Source of the DNA: a virus
Length of the DNA stretch: 29,846 bases
Strand: one strand, 5' to 3'
IMG/VR virus record: IMGVR_UViG_3300008261_000240
Location: 1-29,846 of that record
Shown: piece by piece, positions 15,090-23,215 of the stretch
Position numbering within the stretch: the stretch's first letter is position 1
Layout: each line of letters begins with the position of its first letter
Made by a program: the position numbers and the translations under genes
Notes under the pieces: generated by a model
Told to the model about the DNA's origin: nothing
The model's input: the letters and a program-made list of their open reading frames with translations, nothing else
Database searches by the model: none

Positions 15090-15403
15090 AATGGATTGAC
15101 ATAGAAAGATATACAATGGGGGAGTGTCAAATACTTCCCCATTTGTTTTGGGAGATGACCATGGCTGAATTAGACTTTGTTTGGTATGGTTATAGACACA
15201 AAGAGGAGCAAGAATGGGTGAGGTCAAGATGGCAAACAACTGTTCTTGTTAATATGCAACTACCTAAAGGCAAGAAGGTTAAGGCAACTGAACTTTTAGA
15301 GTTAGATTGCGATAAGAGGAATAGAAAAAAGAATGTTAAGATAATGACTAACGAAGAGTTAGAGGCAGTTTTAAAAAAATACGAAAATATTAAACCAGTA
15401 TAA
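15083..15403 (+). CDS. Tail assembly chaperone, frameshift extension (T part of gpGT)
   Basis: Read from the -1 frame after the A10 slip, this adds about 106 residues to the short chaperone, for a fusion of about 228. It begins LEWIDIERYTMGECQILPHL, then FWEMTMAELDFVWYGYRHKE, the 'fw.MT..E......G' pattern typical of the second domain of tail chaperones. It ends LEAVLKKYENIKPV two bases before the tape-measure start. An internal ATG at 15116 exists, but the whole frame from the slip site is open and the protein motif starts upstream of it, so the fusion is the better model. Confidence 0.8.
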   Translation, partial: KLEWIDIERYTMGECQILPHLFWEMTMAELDFVWYGYRHKEEQEWVRSRWQTTVLVNMQLPKGKKVKATELLELDCDKRNRKKNVKIMTNEELEAVLKKYENIKPV

Positions 15404-15405
15404 TA

Positions 15406-17559
15406 ATGGCGAATCAAGAAGGTGTTGATATTATAATTAAGGCCACCGACCAGTACACAGCTACGATAAATAAGATAAATGCTTCTAATGAGTTATTAGG
15501 TAAAACTATTAAAAGCGTACAGCAAGAACTTAACGCTACTACAAAGTTATGGACAACTCTTAGAGTTCAAGGAATTGACCCTGCAAGTGCATCGATGAAA
15601 GTATTAAAAATGAATGCAGAGCAGTTAAATTTTACTCTTAATTCAATGAAAACTGCTGCTACTGGAGCAAGTGGTGCAATAACTGGAAGTGCTAATAATC
15701 TTAAGAAATCAAATCAAGCCTACTCAAACCTTGCCTTAGTTGTTCAAGATTTACCTTTTGGTTTTAGAGGTATTCAAAATAACCTTCCTGCATTAATGGG
15801 TTCGGTTGCTGGTGCAACTGGGCCTATGTATCTTGCTTTCTCTGCTCTTATTGCAGCAGTTACGGCTTATGATATGGGCTTATTTAAAGCTAAAGAAACT
15901 AACGATGAGTTTAACAAAAGTCTACTAAAAACAAATGAGGAATTAAGTAAGGCAGTAAACTATACTAATGCAGATTCAAAAAATTTAGAGAGTTTAATTA
16001 GAGTTGGATTAAACTTAAATAATTCAGAACAAGTAAGATTAAATGCCTTAAAAGATATTAAAAAAGTATTAGGACAAGTTAATAAAGAAGAGGCTAATAA
16101 GATAACAACTATTGAATCTGCTATTATACCAGTTCAACTTTATACAGAGGCTTTAAAAAAACAACAATTACAAGAATATGCTTCTGGTAAAATTGCTCAA
16201 TTACAGATTGACTTAGTAGAAAAGAGAAATGCTTTAGCAATAGCAAGTAAAGGTGGAGATAGGTCTATAAGCATTTTGAAATTATTTGGAATAAATAGTG
16301 TAGATGAACTAAGAACTCAAGTTACACAAGCAGAAACTCAAATAAGATTCTTAGAAGATATATTAGACCAAGCTAATAAAAAGACATTTACAAATCCTTT
16401 TGATAAATCAAATAAGGAAGATAAGGTTGATAATAGTGCAATTAAGCAACAAAACCAAGTAAACGAACAAGTGTTACAAGGTTTAATTGATGCTAAAAAA
16501 ATAGAACTTAAAATATATGAAGATGACGCTTTTAAGAAATATGAAGTAGCAAAAAAATTAGCAGAATTAGAAAAGCAATTAGCAATAGAAAAAATTAAAA
16601 ATGCTAAATATACTCCAGAACAAATTGCTGCATTAGAATTAGAGGTAAATAGAGAATTTTCCAATCAAATGCTTCTTTTAGACCAACAGATGCAAGAGCA
16701 GTTGCTTACGCAAGATGCTAAGACAAGAAAGGAAAAGAAGAGAAGACGTGAAGAAGAATTAAGAGAACAACAAAAATTTGGTGAAAGTCAAGTCGATTTG
16801 ATTGATGCTCAATTAAAGGTTCAACTTAGATTAAATAGGGATAATGTTCTTGGACAACAAGAAGCTATAAAAGAATCAATGGCTAAGATTGGAGTCCTAA
16901 TGGCTGCTTCATTTGGTACTGGAATGTTCCCAACTTATTTAAAATTCTTTGATGAACTAAATGCCAAGTTAGAGGGCATGGACCAAAAAGCACTTAGAGG
17001 TGCAGAGGCGATGAAGCAAGTTAATAGCATTATTTCTGATACTGCTACTAATGCACTTGTTCAGTTTGGAGAAAATTTAGGGAAGGCCTTTGCTGGTGAA
17101 AATGTTGACATATTTGGAGGTTTTTTAGATTTGTTAGCTGGTGGTTTACAAGCTATTGGTAGTGCATTAATTGCTTATGGTTTTGCTATGGATGCATTTA
17201 AAAAGGCTTTTAATGACCCATACCTTGCTATTGCTGCTGGTGTTGCATTGGTTGCTGCTGGTTCATTTTTAAAATCTAAGATAAGTAAAGTAAGTAGTAC
17301 TGGAGGAGGTGCATCAGCTGGTAATATCCCAGCCTTTGCAAATGGAGGTATTATATCTGGCCCTACAATGGGTCTTATGGGTGAATATCCAGGAGCTAAA
17401 TCTAATCCAGAGGTTGTAGCACCTTTAGATAAATTAAAAGACATGATTGGTGGTGGTGGAGGTGGTACATTTGTGTTAAGAGGACAAGACTTACTTTTGT
17501 CAGTAAATAGAGCACAAAAGGCATCAAATATCAAAGGACAAACAATTAGTTTAGCATAA
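15406..17559 (+). CDS. Tape measure protein
   Basis: A 717-residue tail-length ruler, which by the usual 1.5 Angstrom per residue would set a tail of roughly 100 nm (inference). The N terminus starts VDIIIKATDQYTATINKINA, a standard opening. Long helical coiled-coil regions fill residues 150-500, with a very charged block KTRKEKKRRREEELREQQKF. A hydrophobic stretch at about 571-625 could cross a membrane during ejection. The C terminus has the familiar FANGGIISGPTMGLMGEYPG, then SNPEVVAPLDKL, then a GGGGGG run. It follows the chaperone and precedes the hub, as expected. Confidence 0.92.
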   Translation: MANQEGVDIIIKATDQYTATINKINASNELLGKTIKSVQQELNATTKLWTTLRVQGIDPASASMKVLKMNAEQLNFTLNSMKTAATGASGAITGSANNLKKSNQAYSNLALVVQDLPFGFRGIQNNLPALMGSVAGATGPMYLAFSALIAAVTAYDMGLFKAKETNDEFNKSLLKTNEELSKAVNYTNADSKNLESLIRVGLNLNNSEQVRLNALKDIKKVLGQVNKEEANKITTIESAIIPVQLYTEALKKQQLQEYASGKIAQLQIDLVEKRNALAIASKGGDRSISILKLFGINSVDELRTQVTQAETQIRFLEDILDQANKKTFTNPFDKSNKEDKVDNSAIKQQNQVNEQVLQGLIDAKKIELKIYEDDAFKKYEVAKKLAELEKQLAIEKIKNAKYTPEQIAALELEVNREFSNQMLLLDQQMQEQLLTQDAKTRKEKKRRREEELREQQKFGESQVDLIDAQLKVQLRLNRDNVLGQQEAIKESMAKIGVLMAASFGTGMFPTYLKFFDELNAKLEGMDQKALRGAEAMKQVNSIISDTATNALVQFGENLGKAFAGENVDIFGGFLDLLAGGLQAIGSALIAYGFAMDAFKKAFNDPYLAIAAGVALVAAGSFLKSKISKVSSTGGGASAGNIPAFANGGIISGPTMGLMGEYPGAKSNPEVVAPLDKLKDMIGGGGGGTFVLRGQDLLLSVNRAQKASNIKGQTISLA

Positions 17560-19484
17560 TGGCATACGGATTAAGATATAACTTACAACAAGCATTAAGA
17601 GATTCAAGTACATTATTTGTAAATATTTACGAAGATGGTTATACTGGTTCAGTTTATAGTTATACTCCTACTGCTATAACTATTTCACCTAATACTATTA
17701 GTGATGAGCCAGAACCAGGTATTATATCTTCACAGTTAATTGTATCTTTTTTATTGTCATCACAAGATGATTATAATAATTTTCCAACTTTGCTTACTTA
17801 TGAAGATAGGCAATACTATGTTGAATTAACCAGAACTCCATTAAATGGTTCACAATCTGTTGTTTGGAGAGGATTTATGTTTAACGACTATGTAAATATT
17901 CCATTTACTACTGGTAATTTAGAAGTTAATATCACTTGTATAGATGCTTTATCATTTATGAAAAATAGCATTTATCCTTATACGGCTACATCAAATCAAT
18001 TAGAAAAGTTATATACAGTTATATCTCAAGGGTTAAATTCAATAGGATTCCCTAATACAACATTTTTATATCAATGCTGTTCTTACTTTGGTTCAGCTAT
18101 GTTTAATAGAAGTATTGCTGCATCTAATGAGCCTTTTGACCAAACTTATATTTATAAAAGGGATTTACAAAGGCAAAATTATTATGATTTAATAGAGCAA
18201 ATAGTTAAATCTTTTGGTTGTAGATTATTTCAGCAAAATGGAGATTGGTGGATTATGTCAGCTAATGAAATGGCAGCATCTACTATTTATTATGCAAAGT
18301 ATAATTTAAGTACTAACACATCTACTGGAGGCACACTAAGTAATGGTGTAACAATATCTCCATATAATGGTTCTAATATTCACTTTATTAATAATTCTCA
18401 AAATAAAATAACCAGAAAAGGTTATCCTATTATAAAAGTTAATGCTCCAGTTAAATTTACAAGTGATTATATAGCAAATGGCACATTTAAGGTAAATAGT
18501 GGTGGGGTTGTTAGTGCTTGGACTCAAGCAACATCTGGTACTGGAACAATTACAGTAATACCTAATTCATCTGAGCCTTATGATGTAGTTCAATTATCTG
18601 TAACCAGCTTTGGTGGAGGTTCGACTTTTTCCTATGTTACTCCTGGAACCTTGCCATATTTTTATGCTCCAGGATTTAGCTTTAGTTTTGATGCTACAGT
18701 AAGTGTTGTTTCTGGTTTTATAATAGAAGTTTCTGTAGAAAATTCAAGTGGAGAAAGATTCTATGCTGATGCAAATGGTGTTTGGGGTGCTCCTGGAGTT
18801 GTTAGAACGTATGTTATTACCTTGAATACTGCTGTTAATGTATATGAAACTATTACATCTAATCTTCAATTAGGTGCTTTTAATATTGGTGGCACAAATT
18901 ACAATGTTGAAGGATTTCTTAGATTACAATTTACATGGACTGGCCCAGGAGGCGTTACAGCAAATATGAAATTAAGAAATGTCAATGCAACTCAAACTTC
19001 AACTGCATTACCAAGTTCTTTAATAGCAACAAGATTTATAACTACAACAAATTCATTAACTAAAGATTTTGAATCTTCTTTAGGTATTTATAGGTCTGAT
19101 ATACAAAACTGTTATGGTGCTTTATTTTATTCAAATGGAACTCCTATAACCTCATGGTATAGATTTTCACATTTAGGAACAACATACCCTTCATTGCCAA
19201 TATTAATAGCAAGAGAATTATCTAATCTATTTAATAGAAACTATGCTACTTTAGAAGCTGAGTTAGGAGAAACTATTACATCAAATAATACTATTTATTT
19301 AAATAATACATATACCATAACAGACTCTGCAACTAATGCACTATCTTATAATGGCAAAAAGTTTATAGCTAATAGAACTGATGTAAATTTATATATTAAT
19401 CAAGAGAACAGTTTACAATTATTAGAAATTACAGATGTAGATAATACGTCTACTGAGTCTATCACATGGGAATTAAACGGATAA
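17559..19484 (+). CDS. Tail hub / distal tail protein
   Basis: A 641-residue protein directly after the tape measure, where the distal tail and hub proteins lie. It opens with MAYGLRYNLQQALRDSSTLF and VNIYEDGYTG, continues with YYVELTRTPLNGSQSVVWRG and FMFNDYVNIPF, then a helical section DLIEQIVKSFGCRLFQQNGD followed by WWIMSANEMA. This resembles 'minor tail / baseplate hub' proteins of Bacteroidetes siphoviruses with a Dit-like N-terminal part; the later half (residues 300-640) is beta-rich and less familiar, possibly a carbohydrate-binding or adhesin module. Start overlaps the tape-measure stop by one base. Confidence 0.7.
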   Translation: MAYGLRYNLQQALRDSSTLFVNIYEDGYTGSVYSYTPTAITISPNTISDEPEPGIISSQLIVSFLLSSQDDYNNFPTLLTYEDRQYYVELTRTPLNGSQSVVWRGFMFNDYVNIPFTTGNLEVNITCIDALSFMKNSIYPYTATSNQLEKLYTVISQGLNSIGFPNTTFLYQCCSYFGSAMFNRSIAASNEPFDQTYIYKRDLQRQNYYDLIEQIVKSFGCRLFQQNGDWWIMSANEMAASTIYYAKYNLSTNTSTGGTLSNGVTISPYNGSNIHFINNSQNKITRKGYPIIKVNAPVKFTSDYIANGTFKVNSGGVVSAWTQATSGTGTITVIPNSSEPYDVVQLSVTSFGGGSTFSYVTPGTLPYFYAPGFSFSFDATVSVVSGFIIEVSVENSSGERFYADANGVWGAPGVVRTYVITLNTAVNVYETITSNLQLGAFNIGGTNYNVEGFLRLQFTWTGPGGVTANMKLRNVNATQTSTALPSSLIATRFITTTNSLTKDFESSLGIYRSDIQNCYGALFYSNGTPITSWYRFSHLGTTYPSLPILIARELSNLFNRNYATLEAELGETITSNNTIYLNNTYTITDSATNALSYNGKKFIANRTDVNLYINQENSLQLLEITDVDNTSTESITWELNG

Positions 19485-19494
19485 AATTAAAATT

Positions 19495-19893
19495 ATGGCA
19501 ATCTTAGGAACAGATGTTATCTTATATTACTACAATGGCTCATCAAATGTGGCTTTTTCTTCTGCTACTAATTGCTCATTACAAACAAGCATGGAATTAA
19601 TGCCAGTATCATCTACATCTTCTGCTTGGGCTGTTGAGTATAAACCAGATTTAACTTCTTGGACAGTAGATTGCGATGGATTATTGGCTTTTGATGGATT
19701 CGATTTCGAAGATTTCCTTAATCTGCAATACAATAGAACACAAATAACAATAAAATTTACTGTTAATACTTCTCCTGCATATACCATAACTGGCTTGGCT
19801 AACATACAATCTGTTTCATATAGTGGCGATGTTAATGGAGTAGCTACTTATTCAGTATCTTTTCAAGGATGTAAAAGATATACAATAGCATAA
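19495..19893 (+). CDS. Tail-tube-like protein, paralogue 2
   Basis: A 132-residue protein that is a relative of the major tail tube protein at 14281. It has Cys27 in ATNCSLQ, W45, a LTSWTVDCDGLLAF block at 54-67, and a closing SVSYSGDVNGVATYSVSFQG that parallels SLDFTGDMESPATFSASFTG there. Lengths are nearly the same (132 and 139). Because it lies after the hub gene, it may form a tail-tip or side decoration more than the tube. A-rich leader (AAAATTAAAATTATG). Alternatively it is a second tube subunit used in mixed tubes. Confidence 0.7.
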   Translation: MAILGTDVILYYYNGSSNVAFSSATNCSLQTSMELMPVSSTSSAWAVEYKPDLTSWTVDCDGLLAFDGFDFEDFLNLQYNRTQITIKFTVNTSPAYTITGLANIQSVSYSGDVNGVATYSVSFQGCKRYTIA

Positions 19894-19903
19894 AAATTAT
19901 AAT

Positions 19904-20512
19904 ATGGCAATTTTAGGAAGCAATTTAGCATTATACTACAGAGCAGGTTCAAATAACTATGTTCCTTTTGCTGCTTCTACAAGCTGCAATATGACTTCTA
20001 ATACTGCTCAAATTGAAGTAACTAATTATAATACAGATTGGTTTAGGGATTATAAGATGGATATGTTAGATTGGAGTGTTACTTCGGATGGTTTAATTAC
20101 GATAGATGCTGTTGATTATAAAGACTTATTAGACTTTCAACTAAACAGAACAAGAATAGTTGTAAGGTTTTCTGCTATAGGATTAAAAACTAATATGTTT
20201 TTTGGTAGAGCCTATATTACAGATATAACATTAAATGGGCCAGTAGAAGGCGTAGCTACTTACTCTGTTACAGTTACTGGAGCAGGGCCTTTTAGATTTA
20301 CTGACCCTACTACTTGTGGAAAATACTTGGTAACATTAACTACTGGAGGTTCTATTGAATGGGTTGATTGTGATACTGGTGACCTTAAATCATTTGCTTC
20401 AAGTGGGCCTATAACATTCTATCAATGTGCTTTAATATCTGGTGGATTAGCACAAATATTTATAACAAGCGGAACTGGAACTATTACCCCAACTGGATAT
20501 TGTTCAGAATAA
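19904..20512 (+). CDS. Tail-tube-like protein with Cys-containing C-terminal domain, paralogue 3
   Basis: A 202-residue protein. Residues 1-130 match the tail-tube relatives: MAILGSNLALYY, Cys28, W46, LDWSVTSDGLITI at 55-67, and TLNGPVEGVATYSVTVTGAG. Residues 131-202 are an added domain with Cys138, Cys156, Cys175 and Cys200, reading CGKYLVTLTTGGSIEWVDCD, then a Gly/Ser/Thr-rich end TSGTGTITPTGYC. Domains with this Cys spacing and a 'dC-tG ... C' pattern occur, from memory, at the ends of virion proteins of Bacteroidetes phages. Start (MAILG) is identical to the preceding gene, so the pair looks like a tandem duplication. A surface or host-contact function is likely but unproven. Confidence 0.7.
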   Translation: MAILGSNLALYYRAGSNNYVPFAASTSCNMTSNTAQIEVTNYNTDWFRDYKMDMLDWSVTSDGLITIDAVDYKDLLDFQLNRTRIVVRFSAIGLKTNMFFGRAYITDITLNGPVEGVATYSVTVTGAGPFRFTDPTTCGKYLVTLTTGGSIEWVDCDTGDLKSFASSGPITFYQCALISGGLAQIFITSGTGTITPTGYCSE

Positions 20513-20519
20513 TCATAAT

Positions 20520-21116
20520 ATGCAACATCTTAGAGACTATATACTTATCATTGGGTTCTTTTTCTTAGGCGTATTTGCCTATGAGTCACTTCATAAAACC
20601 GATAAAAAGACTGACTTTAGTGATATGAAGAACTATAATAAGATTAAGGAGATACATGATACTCTGTACATAAAAACGTACAGAAATCGGTACATAAAAG
20701 GTGATTCTATCCCTTTTGTGATTATAGCTACAGATACTACTATTATTCATGATACAGCTTATATTCTACAAGACTACAACGTAAGCAGAGCTTATTCTGA
20801 CACTATTAATCAAGATTCTAATATCTTTGTGATAGATGATACTATCAGCCAAAATCGTATCAAATCGAGGTCTTTTAAGTCCAAGATTACCGAAAAAACC
20901 ATCTATGTTAAGGAGTATTATGCAGAGAAAGCTAAGTATAGGCTTTTTTACGGCATAAGAGGCGATTTTAGCCCATCTAATGGCTTAGAAGTACTAAGTC
21001 CTGGTTTGATGCTAAGTGCCAAAAATAAGGCTCTAATAGGTCTTAATCTTAATATTAATAAAAATAATAATATGAGTTACTCTGGTAGCTTGTATTTTAA
21101 AATAGGTAGAAAATGA
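20520..21116 (+). CDS. Membrane-anchored protein, possible spanin
   Basis: A 198-residue protein with one N-terminal membrane segment (YILIIGFFFLGVFAY, about residues 7-21) and the rest probably periplasmic. The middle is rich in Asp, Thr and Ile strands (DTTIIHDTAYIL, NIFVIDDTI). The last 60 residues (YRLFYGIRGDFSPSNGLEVL, then strands ending KIGRK) look like beta hairpins of an outer-membrane type. Its place right before two holin-like genes and a lysin, and its 4-nt overlap with the first, fit a spanin that bridges the inner and outer membrane of a Gram-negative host. No lipobox is seen, so a unimolecular or inner-membrane type is more likely. Function is inference. Confidence 0.5.
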   Translation: MQHLRDYILIIGFFFLGVFAYESLHKTDKKTDFSDMKNYNKIKEIHDTLYIKTYRNRYIKGDSIPFVIIATDTTIIHDTAYILQDYNVSRAYSDTINQDSNIFVIDDTISQNRIKSRSFKSKITEKTIYVKEYYAEKAKYRLFYGIRGDFSPSNGLEVLSPGLMLSAKNKALIGLNLNINKNNNMSYSGSLYFKIGRK

Positions 21117-21313
21117 TAAAGTTTATAAAAGATATGTTTTCTGGAGGTTCAGAGGTTAGTTCAAAAAGGGTAGCTGGTATGCTTTCTTTGTTATGTGCAA
21201 TAACTGGGATATTTGCAGCGTTATTATCTCAAACTGCTTTTGACTCATTGCTTATGTATTCTGCTACTTTATTGTCAGCAAGTGTTGTAACATCAATTTT
21301 TAACAAAAAATAA
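21113..21313 (+). CDS. Holin-like small membrane protein
   Basis: A 66-residue protein with a short amphipathic start (MIKFIKDMFSGGSEVSSKR) and two membrane helices: VAGMLSLLCAITGIFAALL (about 20-38) and LLMYSATLLSASVVTSIF (about 46-63), ending in NKK. This is the size and layout of class II phage holins, and very similar 'FSG..EVSSKR' peptides are common beside lysins in Bacteroidetes phages. The ATGA overlap with the preceding spanin-like gene and the nearby M15 peptidase support a lysis role. Confidence 0.7.
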   Translation: MIKFIKDMFSGGSEVSSKRVAGMLSLLCAITGIFAALLSQTAFDSLLMYSATLLSASVVTSIFNKK

Positions 21314-21315
21314 CC

Positions 21316-21510
21316 ATGTCAAACTTTAACGATTTGAACTCAGATTTAACTCCAATAGGAATCACATTTACAGCCGTATCATGGCTTAATATTTTTGGGA
21401 TTGTACAAATCAATCCTTTGTTACAATCAATAGTTTATTTAATGACTATTTGTTGGTTAGGAATGCAGATGTATGGCTTCCTAAAAAAGCAGTTTAATAA
21501 AAAATCCTAA
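21316..21510 (+). CDS. Second small membrane protein in lysis group
   Basis: A 64-residue protein with two hydrophobic helices, about residues 14-30 (ITFTAVSWLNIFGIVQI) and 36-57 (LQSIVYLMTICWLGMQMYGF), and a basic tail KKQFNKKS. It begins two bases after the preceding stop. It could be a second holin, an antiholin, or a pinholin. No motif decides between them. Confidence 0.6.
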   Translation: MSNFNDLNSDLTPIGITFTAVSWLNIFGIVQINPLLQSIVYLMTICWLGMQMYGFLKKQFNKKS

Positions 21511-21521
21511 TTTAGTGCTCT

Positions 21522-21971
21522 ATGAGACTAACAGCACATTTTACTTTAGCAGAATTTACTCGTAGCGAATCAGCTAAAAGACATGGTGTGTCTAATCAGC
21601 CAATCCCAGAACATATAGAGAATATTAAAATACTTTGCGAAAGAGTATTAGAGCCTATTAGAATGAAGTTCGGCCCTCTTATCTTATCATCTGGATATAG
21701 AAGCAAGGTTCTCAATCATTACATTGGAGGTAGCTTAAAATCACAGCATTGCGAGGGAAAAGCGGCAGACCTGGATATGGATGGTGTGGATGGTGTAACA
21801 AACAAAGAGATTTTTGAATACATAAAGAACGAGCTTGAATTTGACCAACTAATAAATGAGTTTAATTACTCATGGATTCATGTAAGCTACAACTTAGGCA
21901 AAAACAGAAAGCAAGTATTAGATGCTTTAAAAGTAAATAATAAAACTGTTTATGCTATTCACAGAGACTAA
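21522..21971 (+). CDS. Peptidase M15 endolysin
   Basis: A 149-residue zinc peptidase (M15_3, D-Ala-D-Ala carboxypeptidase or L-Ala-D-Glu type fold) that cuts peptidoglycan cross-links. The zinc site is GGSLKSQHCEGKAADL with His76 and Asp83, and SWIHVSY with His120; LSSGYRSKVLN precedes it, as in the family. There is no signal peptide and no cell-wall-binding domain, so it is likely a compact holin-dependent lysin. It follows the two holin-like genes. Confidence 0.92.
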   Translation: MRLTAHFTLAEFTRSESAKRHGVSNQPIPEHIENIKILCERVLEPIRMKFGPLILSSGYRSKVLNHYIGGSLKSQHCEGKAADLDMDGVDGVTNKEIFEYIKNELEFDQLINEFNYSWIHVSYNLGKNRKQVLDALKVNNKTVYAIHRD

Positions 21972-21985
21972 CCAAACCAACCAAT

Positions 21986-22693
21986 ATGGCATCGAAAAAA
22001 AATGTGCTTGTCATAGGAGACACGCACGAACCATTCTGTCATCCACTTTATAGGAACTTTTGCCTTGAAGTGTATAACAAGTTTCAATGCTCCGAAGTAG
22101 TACATATCGGAGATGAAGTAGATAATCACGCAATCTCTTATCACGAATCAAAACCAGACGGTCATGGAGCTGGACATGAAGCTGATTTAGCTCAAGCAGC
22201 TATGTATAAATGGTACAAGGCTTTCCCTAACGTAAAAGTCTGTATCGGTAACCACTCAGCCCTACATAAAAGAAAGGCTCAAACAAGCGGTTTACCAGAG
22301 AGATTTATCAAATCATACGAACAAGCATGGGATGCACCTAAAGGCTGGAAATGGGCCTTAGAATGGGAAATAGACGGTGTTCTATATACTCATGGCACTG
22401 GAAGTTCTGGACAAGCTGGTGCAATCAACAGAGCAAGGGATGCTCGACAATCAACTGTTATAGGTCATATTCATAGTTTTGGTGGAGTTTTATACTCATC
22501 ATCTGATAAGGACATGATATTCGGCATGAACGTAGGCTGTGGTATCGACATTGATGCCTATGCTATGGAATATTCACGACCTTTCCCCAAAAGACCAACA
22601 TTAGGCTGTGGAGTGGTGTTAGATGGCGGAAGAGTTGCTATATTTGTACCGATGCCTTTAGGTAGTAAAATAATAAGGCTTCCAAAAAAATAG
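21986..22693 (+). CDS. Calcineurin-like metallophosphoesterase
   Basis: A 235-residue phosphoesterase of the calcineurin-like superfamily. All metal motifs are present in order: GDTH (D12, H14), GDEVDNH (D43), GNHSALH (N89-H90), THG (H136), and GHIH (H161, H163). Substrate is unknown. It could act on nucleotides, phosphorylated DNA ends or a signalling nucleotide. Last gene of the long rightward block before a strong terminator, with an A/C-rich leader CTAACCAAACCAACCAAT. Late expression next to lysis genes is of interest, because a replication or repair nuclease of this fold would be expected in the early block. Confidence 0.85.
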   Translation: MASKKNVLVIGDTHEPFCHPLYRNFCLEVYNKFQCSEVVHIGDEVDNHAISYHESKPDGHGAGHEADLAQAAMYKWYKAFPNVKVCIGNHSALHKRKAQTSGLPERFIKSYEQAWDAPKGWKWALEWEIDGVLYTHGTGSSGQAGAINRARDARQSTVIGHIHSFGGVLYSSSDKDMIFGMNVGCGIDIDAYAMEYSRPFPKRPTLGCGVVLDGGRVAIFVPMPLGSKIIRLPKK

Positions 22694-22713
22694 AAGTTCG
22701 TTCCTGATGACAT

Positions 22714-22756
22714 AAAGTGTGTATCATATTGATTTTCAATGTGGTATGCACTTTTT
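22714..22756 (+). terminator. Long-stem terminator after late block
   Basis: Positions 22714-22732 pair with 22736-22754 in a 19-bp stem with four wobble pairs and no mismatches, loop TTT, followed by T residues. The stem starts AAAGTG and ends CACTTT. It closes the structural, lysis and phosphoesterase block. Confidence 0.85.
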
Positions 22757-22777
22757 ATTTCCGTTAAAATTAAATCG

Positions 22778-22785
22778 TAAATTTG
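22778..22785 (+). promoter_or_regulatory. Possible -7 promoter box after late terminator
   Basis: TAAATTTG fits TAnnTTTG and lies just after a strong terminator, but it ends only one base before the ATG at 22787. A transcript from it would start at or after that ATG, so either that ATG is not used or the box is chance. Confidence 0.35.
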
Positions 22786-22786
22786 T

Positions 22787-22942
22787 ATGAGCAGAGAAGT
22801 AGACGTAAAGATTGACCAATTAATGAAGGAGAAAAGCAATTTAGAAGCAAGGCTTGAATTGATTGTTAGAGAATTGCGATTAACTGTTCTTAAAAATAGT
22901 ATCACAAATGTTAATGCACATCATACAACTGACAGAAGATGA
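22787..22942 (+). CDS. Small charged helical protein
   Basis: A 51-residue ORF between two terminators. It reads MSREVDVKIDQLMKEKSNLE, then ARLELIVRELRLTVLKN, a single amphipathic helix with heptad-like Leu spacing, and could be a short coiled coil. If the TAnnTTTG box at 22778 is the promoter, translation would have to start at Met13 (22823), leaving 39 residues. It overlaps the next gene by 35 nt. I do not recognise it. Moderate support only. Confidence 0.45.
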   Translation: MSREVDVKIDQLMKEKSNLEARLELIVRELRLTVLKNSITNVNAHHTTDRR

Positions 22943-23180
22943 AGATGAAAGCTATGAGTTCCAAGATAATTCAGAGGAATCAGATGCTTATATCAACATA
23001 TACCAAGTAGTTAGCGTTACTGCTGATGAGGAGAATGATGAAAGGTGCTTTGTGTATATGACAAACGAGGACTACTTCTATGTGAACGAATCAATGAATA
23101 GTTTTATAACGAGGTATCAAGCAATGCTTTATGGCTCAGTTTTAACTAAATTTTATGATAGTTCTAATAAACAGAATTAA
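22908..23180 (+). CDS. Small acidic protein of unknown function
   Basis: A 90-residue very acidic protein (QLTEDEDESYEFQDNSEESD near the start). The middle reads DAYINIYQVVSVTADEENDE, then CFVYMTNEDYFYVNESMNSF, which follows the pattern 'IN-x-x-x-I-x-x-V ... V-x-E-S' found in small beta-rich phage proteins resembling FlbD-like folds; that resemblance is my inference. Start may be the ATG at 22908 or the one at 22914. It is the last rightward gene, with a terminator 36 nt after the stop. Confidence 0.6.
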   Translation: MLMHIIQLTEDEDESYEFQDNSEESDAYINIYQVVSVTADEENDERCFVYMTNEDYFYVNESMNSFITRYQAMLYGSVLTKFYDSSNKQN

Positions 23181-23215
23181 GATGCTCTCTCATAGGTGTT
23201 TGGTTGGTTTTGGTG

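Noticed and set aside
15116-15403. Independent gene starting at ATG 15116
   Set aside because: The frame is open back to the A10 site and the T-domain motif starts upstream of this ATG, so a -1 frameshift product fits better.
17175-17534. Leftward Pro-rich ORF opposite the tape measure end
   Set aside because: It is the antisense of the Gly-rich tape-measure C terminus and has no independent support.
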